DNA of 64,000 nucleotides from Dasypus novemcinctus. Lineage: Eukaryota; Chordata; Mammalia; Cingulata; Dasypodidae. Within the stretch, counting starts at the first letter, position 1. The number at the start of each line of letters is the position of its first letter. Below are positions 56,486 through 64,000 of the stretch, in pieces. A model generated the notes under the pieces. It did not search any database. It was not told where the DNA came from and worked only from the letters and a program-made list of their open reading frames with translations. Where the stretch lies: NCBI RefSeq assembly GCF_030445035.2, contig NC_080690.1, forward strand, positions 33,072,796 through 33,136,795. The letters are read 5' to 3'. A program made the translations under genes and the position numbers.

Positions 56486-58879
56486 GCCCCCCCTTCCACC
56501 CCATGAATCCTAGGGTGGCAGAGGCCCCAGGATGCCAAGTTGGTTATCGCATGCCCATGCAAGCAAGGGGAGGAAGGGTGCTTCTTTCTGGACCCAGAAT
56601 CTGGGGTTTACTTGAGGTTCCTTGATAATCTTGACCCCTCACATACCTCTAGCTGCTAAATTTAGCTGCTTTTTCCTCCTTGGGATCCTGCACACACCCT
56701 TCCTCTTTCTTCCTGATCTCTTCCTGGCTGCCTCCCCAACATCCTTTCCTGCAAGCCACAGAAATACTGTCTCCTTCTGCCCCTGCCCCTCAGACCTAGC
56801 CGAGCTCCCCCAGCCTGGAGTTAAGCGTCAGTGCCTGGCACTGCTTCACCTCTTGGGCAGCTTGGCACACAGGTGGAGCCGTCTCTCTCCTTGCCATTGG
56901 GCAGCTGGCCTCCGGGGTTGGTTGTGTGTCCAGCTTTGTGCCAAGCTGCCTGGAGAAGGGACGATTGGCGGCTGCCCTTGCTTCCTCTGCTCCACACTGG
57001 TCCATCTTGATTTCCTCAGCAGAGCTGGCCCACATATTTAGATTGGCCTCTGCCCGCCCTTTGGCCCACATTCCTGCCCCCGCCAGGGAGATTGCACCCA
57101 GGAGCCGCCTCCTGATTGCCTTTCTCAGGCGAGAGGAGAAGAGGGGGTGTGGCCTCCTGCCAGAGCTCAACAGCCTCCCACCCCAGTTCTCCCACCGTCT
57201 GTCCCCCTGTGATGCTTCAGTCATTCCTGTGCCCCTGCAGCTTGCTCGACTCTCCCCCATGCTGAAAACCACATCCTTTCTCTTCATCCTCTTCTTCTCA
57301 TTCTAGCCAAACTTCCCCAACAGAGAAGGAGGTGGCTGCTTCCTCTAGCCCCTCCCCGCTGCTTGAGCCACCCCAACTTTGCCCTCTGCCCTCTGCCCTG
57401 CTCCATTGACCGTCTCTCTTAAAGGGCCCCCAGGGCGGTTCTGCCTGTCCGGGTTTCCTTCCAGTTTGATGTCTCTGGGGTAACTTGCCGTCCTTGCCTT
57501 CCCCTCTCTCCCCAGTCCATGCTGAGAACTCTGCACTGGCCTGGCGCTCCTGCCACCTCTCTGACCATATTCCCTTCCCACCCTGGGAAAGAGCTCTGTG
57601 CTCTCCCACTTGCCTCTTCTCGGCCATGGCCCTGTGACCCTCTGGCCTCCCCAGCCCAAGTCTCAGTCCCCAGCCCTGATCTCTCTTCTGAGCTTCAGTC
57701 CTGCGCTTTCGTTTCAGGGCATTTGCCCTACAAGCCATTGCGAGTGCCTGGTGTGGGCGCAGCTTGGGTTGCGAAGAGGAAGGTGCCATGGGCCCTGCCC
57801 TCAGAGCCAAGGCCTGTCAGGGAGGTGGACATCGTTCAAATAGACATCCTCACTGCCTGGTAGAAAGTGTCCACTGCTCAGGTGGCTCCACTAGGAAGCG
57901 GAGGTACCTCAGACTCAATTTAGCAAACTCCAAGTCCCTTCTTCAACCTGACTTCTCTTTGTCCAAGCCTGGGTCTCTAGCTTGGTCACCTGAAATGCCT
58001 TCTAGGCTGCTTTGTGCATAGTAGGTGCTCAATAAAGACTGCAGTAAAGGCTTGAACTCCGATCTGATCATTTGCTCAGTTTGTAAGGGAACTATGGGCT
58101 TTCCTTCCCCCACCAGTGCTCCCTTCAACCCCCATTTTCCCATGGTACCTGGTGCTGACCTACAGCCTCACCTGTGTGCTGTTCAGCTTGTGAGGATTCA
58201 TTGAAGTGTTAATCTCCCTCCTGACCAGGAGTTTTCAGTCCCGATCAAAGAGGACCCCTTGCACGTGCCTGGCACACAGGAGGCACTGGATAAAGAATTA
58301 TCAAATGAAGACTGAATGCATCTTTGTATCCCAAACTTGTGCTTGCCTCATTTTAGGCACAGGGTGAAGGTTAGTTGAATACGTGAATGGATGGGCTGAC
58401 TTTAAGAGAACTTGATATATCCAAACCTAACTTAGTAACAGGACAGTAACAGTAAAATGTCCCTGTTCATGACAGCCAGGGGCCTTCTGAGCCTCTCCTC
58501 GATGAAATGTTATTTCAGAGCAGTAGCTGGTTGGCTGACAGCCCTGGGTGGGGGAGCTTGAAGCTTAAAGGTTAGGCACTCTGCTAAATGCAACGAAAAT
58601 GAGGCATCTGGGGGGGGAAAGGATTTGATTCATGGAGATGCTTCCTTTATCTGGGGCTGTGACCCCCTGTGTCTTCCTCATGCCAGACCCGGTGTGGGAG
58701 GTGACCAACACCTTGCCCCCTACTAGTAACACCCCGAGATGGTGACAGGTCCGGCCTCAGCCCGGAAGCCTGGGGTCCTTGGGGGCCATTGGAGATTGGG
58801 CAGCTGCTCCGGCGATCAGGGGACCCTTCCAGGTGCCTCCGCTCCGGTCACACTCCTCTCCCCCTCCTTCTCTCCGCAG
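56486..58879. other. Intron 1, second part, with L2/MIR tails
   Basis: 57,960-58,060 (CATAGTAGGTGCTCAATAAA) and 58,255-58,320 (GTGCCTGGCACACAGGAGGC) are L2/MIR tails. Long frames near 56,622-57,863 on both strands have no exon borders. Confidence 0.5.
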
Positions 58880-59084
58880 GTCCCCCGGCGCCTGGAGCAG
58901 CCCGCTGAGCCCCGGGCCATGGTCCCTTCGCGCGGGACCTGGCACCTGGGAGCCACGCCCTCGCTGCGGGGCCTGTGGCGAGTGGGCGGCGCCCGGGAGC
59001 CCGCGCGGGGGATGGCTCGCCCCGCCCCAGCCGGCCCTGCAGCCCGCCCTTTCCCACACACCGGCCCCGGGAGGTTGAGAACTG
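58880..59084 (+). other. Exon 2 of the right-end gene
   Basis: A strong pyrimidine tract CCCCCTCCTTCTCTCCGCAG precedes 58,880, and CTG|GTGAGT follows 59,084. It lies in a second CpG-rich patch (58,880-59,600). The 205-bp exon carries the probable start codon at 58,919 and ends in phase 1. Confidence 0.7.
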
Positions 59085-61767
59085 GTGAGTCCGCATTTTT
59101 AAAATGCCTCTCTATTTCCCTTCCTTCCTCCAGATACCAGAGATGAGACTGAGGTTTCTGGCCGGTTCCTAAACTCAGCCAGAGCTGTCAGGTAATTACA
59201 GGGTACCAGGCAGCCCGGGAGCCCGGGCGTGGAGTCGGGCGTCGGGCTCCGGGGCGCTCCTGCCCCGCGCCCCTGCCTGGAGAGTGGAGCCTCGCAGACC
59301 GAGTTAAACTGTAACGCAGGCTGCGGAGCCGAGGGGAGCACCCCCGCCCGGCGCGCTCTGAGAGCTGCCAGGTGGCCGGCCTCTGGCTGCCCCCTTGTCC
59401 CCAGCCGCTGCGGGGCTCGTGGTCGCGTCGGGGTTTCTGCCCCAGGCTTGTAAACAAGGTAGGTGGAGTGGCGGCTCTGACACTCGATGCCGCTTGGGCT
59501 GGCGCAGTGGCTGGCGTGAGGAGTGGACCGAGGCCGCCCGGGAGCGTGGCCTGGCTGGGATGGGTGCCACGCGCTTGGGGTAGGTGCTAGCCAGGGTGGC
59601 TTCTGCAGCGGCTCCGACGACAGGTGGGCAGGGACGGCAGATGGGCAGTGAAGGGGGCCCCCGAGGCTGGTCTCGGGCTGCGTCCCCGGGGAGCTGTCCA
59701 CGCCAGCTCTCCTTTCTGGGTCAGGTCTCCCGGTGCTGTGAACGTCAAGGTGCGAGTGGCTTCTCTGATTCTGGCCAAGGGCTTGGCTGCCCGTGGCCCT
59801 TCTCTTGAGCCCTGGCCTGGGCAGATGGCCCTGGACATAGGGAGGGGATAGAGGAAGGGGCCTCCTGGCAAGGTGCTATCTAGCAGGAAATGGGGTTCGA
59901 TTTCTAGACTGTCCAACCTGGCAAAGTCCCCTTAGACCATCAGATCCAAACCCCTTGAATACAGAAGGGGAAACTGAGGCCCAAGGAGGGCTCCCAGCAA
60001 ACTCTTGAGTTCCCTCTCTCCTGCCACCCTTGTGCTCTCAGTGGCACCCCGTGTGGGGGATGCCTTCTCACTGCGGGGGGCCAACCTGGGACTGACCACT
60101 CCCTGACAGCGGGGCTGGCTGGGGCTGACCCCGGGGGCCCTCAGGGCAAAGCTGGGACTTTTGGGTCCGACAGCCCAGTTGTCTAGAAAGGTCTGAGCTT
60201 GGTCCTCCCCCCACAAGGTTGTCCTAAGGATTTCAAATGTAATAAGAATGAATATTGCTGTCCTTAAAACAAAAATGAAAATCATATTCCCTGGAAAACC
60301 AAAAAAAACAAAAGTATAATGAGGAAATAGAAGTCACGTGTAAGCTTGTCACTGAACATTTCTTATAGGTCCTTCTAGTCTTGTGTGTGCGGTACAGGCA
60401 TACAGGTCTATTCATTGGGTTTGATGAGGACGATATGGCCACACAGAGTTTGACCCATTTTTAAAATTTTAAATATTAAATTAAAGATCAGATTTCAAAC
60501 GAAATCCTCTGTGTGGAATGGTAAGAGTAGCCTCCCCTGGGTAGGGTCTAGGCCAGCTTAGCTGCCCTGGGCCCGTCTGTGCCTCCCCACCCTGTCCTCC
60601 TCACTCTCTGCCTCCCTGAACTGGGCAGCGGGCTGGGAAGCCCCCCTCTGGAGCCAGGTGGGTGGGATCTGCCTGCTGGCTCAGCGTGACCCCCGGCCTG
60701 TCGGTAACCCTCCTGGGCCCGCGGCTCCCTGCCTCTCAAGGGGGAGAGTGCACGCAGCTCTTGGGGTAGTCGTGGGGCACTGACGGCTGCCATACCCTGG
60801 GGGCCTGTATTGGTGGGTGCCTTGTGTGCCAGGCGCTGTCCAAACACGTCATGTGTCTCTTCCCACTTCACCCTCACCACAGGGCGCTGAGGCTGGTTCA
60901 TCACCCACATTTTACTGACAAGGAGGCAGGGGATCAAGGAGGGGGAGGGCCTGGAAAGCGCTTGGCTCGGGATATCCTACATCCCAGGGCGGTGGCCCAG
61001 AGTTTGCCCCAGACAGTGAGGGGAGCCCTGTCCCCTGCGCCACAGGCTGAGCTGGGGCTGGCTGGGCCTGGGGGTGGGAAGGGGAGTTAGAGCGTCGGTC
61101 TGTAGCCAGCCCCCCACCCCATCTGGTGAGGAGGCAGGGTGTAGGAGACACAGGAGAATGTTTTAGCTAGTCCTGAAGGTGCTTTCGGAGCGCCGGTGGC
61201 CGCCCAGCTTGGAGTCGGGCTTGATGCAGGCAGGGGGAAGTTGCCACCTAGAGGCGGCCGGGCACTGCACCTCTGAAGCTTTGGGCAGGCGGGGTGGCGT
61301 CTGCTGCCCTTGACTGCTCTCTCTAGAGGGTGCTAACGAGCAGCTGCCAGCCCCTGTAACTGCTGTGGGGTGAGAGGAGTCCCTGGAGAAGCCTGGGGAG
61401 CTCTCCCTAAGGGACTCGGGGAATGGCTTGTCCCAAGACGGGACCACAGCCCCTGCCCCGTGCTGCCCTCCCTGCTGCGTAAGGCAGGGGTATGAGAGGC
61501 TGTGCGACCTCCTGGCCAAGCCTGGGCCAGCCGGGCATGTATGGAAGCTGAGCTCAGTCCAGGGCCAGCCTTCTCTGGCCAGCAGTCCAAGTGTCTCACC
61601 TAACTCTCTGTCCCGGGACAGGACGAGGAAAAGACAGCCCAGCGTCACCCGGGGACGAGGACTCCGGGGCCCGGAGCGCGGCTCGCCCGGCGCTAGCGCA
61701 GTGCCGGGCCCTCAGCCTGGACTGGGCGAGCCCTAGGAGCCCCCACAGACTCTACCTGAGCGTGCAG
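58919..61767 (+). CDS. N-terminus of an unidentified protein (exons 58919-59084 and 61622-61767, continues)
   Basis: The first coding exon opens at ATG 58,919 in a strong Kozak context (GGGCCATGG) and gives 55 codons (MVPSRGTWHLGATPSLRGLW...). A split Gly codon crosses the intron, and exon 3 adds 48 codons ending ...SPHRLYLSVQ. This makes 104 residues so far, with the frame open at a phase-0 donor, so the rest lies beyond the window. The sequence is rich in Arg, Pro, Ala, Gly and Ser. It has no transmembrane helix, clear signal peptide or recognised domain, as expected of a low-complexity N-terminal region. Exon 3 contains an acidic GDEDSG patch and the more structured-looking tail LDWASPRSPHRLYLSVQ. 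The frame is uninterrupted and both introns obey GT-AG rules with a matching phase, which argues that it is real. I do not recognise the family. It could still be an alternative 5' exon pair of a known gene. Confidence 0.6.
59090..60800. other. Intron 2, first part, with candidate alternative first exons
   Basis: CpG-rich to about 59,600. Good donors without matching acceptors lie at 59,459 (AACAAG|GTAGGT) and 59,622 (GACAG|GTGGGC). The remainder is ordinary. Confidence 0.4.
60805..60960 (-). repeat. MIR SINE fragment
   Basis: TTGTGTGCCAGGCGCTGTCC, CCACATTTTACTGACAAGGA in reverse MIR order. Confidence 0.65.
60961..61621. other. Intron 2, last part
   Basis: Unremarkable GC-rich intron. A branch-point-like CTAAC (61,600-61,604) lies about 17 bp before the exon 3 AG. 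Confidence 0.5.
61622..61767 (+). other. Exon 3 of the right-end gene
   Basis: The acceptor CTCTGTCCCGGGACAG is preceded by a branch-like CACCTAAC. The donor is GTGCAG|GTAAGC (GT at 61,768). The 146 bp continue the exon 2 frame exactly. Confidence 0.65.
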
Positions 61768-62290
61768 GTAAGCACGGGCCCGTGCGGAAACGCCAGGGTC
61801 CGAGCCTGGTGGGGGGTGCCCGACAAGCTCCCCAGGGAAGGAAGCACCGAGGGAGAACTGGGGTCCAACCTGGAGCCTCTTTGCCAAGCTCCTTGCAGCC
61901 CATCCGCCTGGGAGCCTGGTGGATAGAGCAATTTGCTTTATTAGGTTATCTCGGGGAAAATCTCACAGGTGTCAGGAGCTTTTCAGCCGCACCCTGACTG
62001 AGGTGTTAAAGAGGGAAATGCGGGACCTTTGCTGAGATGGGCAGAGCCCGGAAAAGGTGTCTGGGGCAACAGGCTGGCTTTGGGGTGTCTGCTCATCCCC
62101 CGTTGGGCGTGTGTGTCTATGGGCACAGTACTTGTATTTCCTCATCTTACGTGAGAATCCAAAGCTAGACAGGGGACTTTACCAAACCTTGGCGTCTTTT
62201 CCTTTGCAGTTATCACCCAGTGACTTTTAAAGGACCCATTCTGCACTTATGTGTTTGTATATATGAATGCTCGTAGAAATAATGCATAGT
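61768..62290. other. Intron 3, first part
   Basis: No further exon with matching phase is convincing. Confidence 0.45.
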
Positions 62291-62294
62291 AACA

Positions 62295-62485
62295 GTAGTA
62301 ACAGCTGCCATTTATTGAACCCTCCCCTGGGCCAGCAGCTCTCCATTCACCGTCTGCCCTCATACCAGCCCAAAGGCACAGAGTTGTTCTGAGTTTAGTA
62401 GACAAGGACGTGGACGCTCAGCGGGTTCCTGACTTGCTGCTGGTCCCACAGTGAGATGGGTCTGAACCCCTCCACGTGAGCATTG
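62295..62485 (-). repeat. MIR SINE
   Basis: ACAGCTGCCATTTATTGAAC, GTAGACAAGGACGTGGACGC, GGTCCCACAGTGAGATGGG in reverse order. Confidence 0.7.
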
Positions 62486-62539
62486 TAACATCTGGTATGA
62501 AGAATTCACATGAGGCAGAGATGCAAAATCTAGAAACTG

Positions 62540-62925
62540 AGAGCCTCTTTTCTCTCTTTGAGAAATCGATTACTATGAGTTTGTATTTTTCCATTCAGTA
62601 CTTTTTCTCTCTTATACAAGCACTTAACTATGTTTAGTTATGCGATGCCTGTTTATTTTTGCATGCTCTGTGACTCTCTCTTGCCCTTAATGGTAAATCT
62701 TAGTGATTTTCCATGCATGTCAATATGCGAGGACCTGTCTCACTCTTTTAAACAGCTGCACAGTATTCTACTGCAGGTTGACCGTGAATCATCTGACTGA
62801 GCCTCTGTTTATTGCTGATTGCAGTGAACCCCTTAAACACGTATCTGAGCAGATCGTATTGAGTATGTGCAGGGCAGCATATTTAAAAGGAGAATTGCTG
62901 GGTCAAAGGCTCTGCACATTTCTAA
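62540..62925. repeat. Old L1M-type fragment
   Basis: Diverged L1 3'-region text: GGAGAATTGCTGGGTCAAAG, GGCTCTGCACATTTCTAATT, and TGCACAGTATTCTACTGCAG upstream. Confidence 0.5.
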
Positions 62926-63175
62926 TTGAGCCAACCATTCAGCAGATATTTATGAAGTGCCTAATATGTACCAGGCCCTGAGCTGGGTGCTGAGATACAA
63001 TGAAGAACAGAAATAGACCTTGCAGTCTAGTGGAAACCCCAGGAAAGTATAAATGCAGATGTGACAATGGCCATAGAGGAAGGGACAGAGGTGAAATAGC
63101 AGAGTTATCAGGGGGTGTCGCCAAGGTCCTTCCAGGCCCTTGCAGAAAGGGTCGTGCACATCCTCACCTTCTCCT
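62926..63175 (-). repeat. L2 LINE fragment
   Basis: CCAACCATTCAGCAGATATT, AAGTGCCTAATATGTACCAG, CTTGCAGTCTAGTGGAAACC in reverse L2 order. Confidence 0.75.
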
Positions 63176-64000
63176 GACGTCTCTGCTTTAGACACCGCCC
63201 TTTCTGGAAGCCACGTTTGCGGAGACTTGAAGGGGCACGTGCAGATGGAGCAGGGCGGGATGGGCTGTGGGGACACACGTGCCCTTTGTGCAAGTCCTCC
63301 CTTGTGCAGAGGAAAGTCCCGGGCCCTGGGCAGTGTGTCGCCCCAGCCCCTGCTCTGAGCACAGGCCCAGAGACTGGTATAGCTGTGGGGTCAGTCTTGT
63401 GCTTCGAGGTCTACCCCAGCCCTTCTCGAGTGGTTTACCTGAAAACCAAAGCCACGGTCAGGTCTGCCGTGAGAACAGTTGAGGAAACCCGAGAGAGAAC
63501 CCGTTTTTGCCTGTTCTCTTCCTCCCGCTCGAGCCATTGGTAGTTAAATTGGGAGGAGGAGGTCGGAAACCCAGAGGCTAGTGTTGGGCGGTGGCTCTGC
63601 TCTTGAAGTTTGATTATGGGGTGCTGGGTTGTGGCCGCGGCTGAGTCCTGGGGTCAGCAGATCTGCTGAGGCTCTCCACGCCGCTCCCGCCCGCTTCCAG
63701 CTGGCATGCGCAGACCCCTCCCGCAGCTCTGCAAACCCCACTACGTTTATAGGGGCTTCAGGGTCGTGGGGCCGACCTAGGGTCTGAAACATCGTTGGTG
63801 GGCACCGTGAGGGGAGCCGGTGGGCCTGGCGATGCCCTGGCCTCCCGTCAAGCAGTTAAAATCTGAGAAGCGGCCTGTGCAGGCGCTGCCGGAATTCCCC
63901 ACCCCCAGGGGCCTGCCTGCCCTTCCTGTGGCTTGGCCAGCAGGCCAGAAATAGGGTAACCTTTGCTCCGGCCAGCAAGTGGAAACTTCCAGCTGCTGCC
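63176..64000. other. Intron 3 to window end, no exon seen
   Basis: GC-rich. An AG after a pyrimidine tract at 63,191 is followed by an early stop in phase 0, so it is not taken as an exon. Confidence 0.45.

Noticed and set aside
63191-63230. Possible fourth exon of the right-end gene
   Set aside because: The acceptor is followed by a stop within 13 codons in the required phase and no donor.

Overview
This window is vertebrate nuclear DNA from a placental mammal, most probably an armadillo or close xenarthran (Dasypus-like). The main evidence is about seventeen SINEs of the armadillo DAS type. These are tRNA-derived and begin with a GGGAGCAGATGTGGCTCAAG-like head, a B-box and a 'GTGCCTCCTAAAA' joint. 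Many carry a long CpG-rich body running to a T-rich/A-rich end, and most have recognisable target-site duplications (TSDs). Ancient mammal-wide repeats (MIR, L2, L1M, MaLR LTRs) fill much of the rest. There are no operons, ribosome binding sites, phage genes or CRISPR arrays. Long open frames lie almost entirely inside repeats or GC-rich DNA.

Layout. 1-0.97 kb is the 3' end of a young L1-type retrotransposon on the plus strand; a second, full-TSD copy lies inverted at 10.8-12.5 kb. At 1.3-1.6 kb is a compact promoter-like block with a GC box, two inverted CCAAT boxes, NRF1 and E2F motifs and a CHR-like element. It is followed at about 3 kb by a short coding-looking segment that is frameshifted (an exon remnant or pseudogene). 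4-25 kb is AT-rich intergenic or intronic DNA full of DAS-SINEs, an old L1 ORF2 fragment (14.7-17 kb), MaLR LTRs, L2s and a U6 snRNA retropseudogene fused to another sequence (18.8-19.0 kb). 25-36 kb is quieter, with MIR and L2 fossils and a CRE plus X-box-like pair near 28.5-29.1 kb. From about 31 kb GC content rises: a GC/CpG-rich block at 37.3-38.0 kb ends a possible first exon, and a possible small exon lies at 45.25 kb. A polyadenylated retrocopy of an unknown transcript sits at 46.4-47.3 kb.

The one convincing protein-coding gene starts near the right end. A degenerate TG-rich array (53.9-54.7 kb) abuts a strong CpG island (about 54.8-55.4 kb) with an RFX X-box-like motif. That island holds a putative untranslated exon 1 (donor at 55,077). 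Exon 2 (58,880-59,084) carries a strong-context ATG, and exon 3 (61,622-61,767) continues the frame. Together they give 104 residues of an Arg/Pro/Ala-rich N-terminus, and the gene runs on beyond the window. I do not recognise the product.

I found no new multi-gene system. The most interesting items are the unidentified gene start, the retrotransposition by-products (U6 chimera, poly(A) retrocopy, repeated SINE insertion at one target), the mitotic-type promoter and the TG array beside the CpG island.
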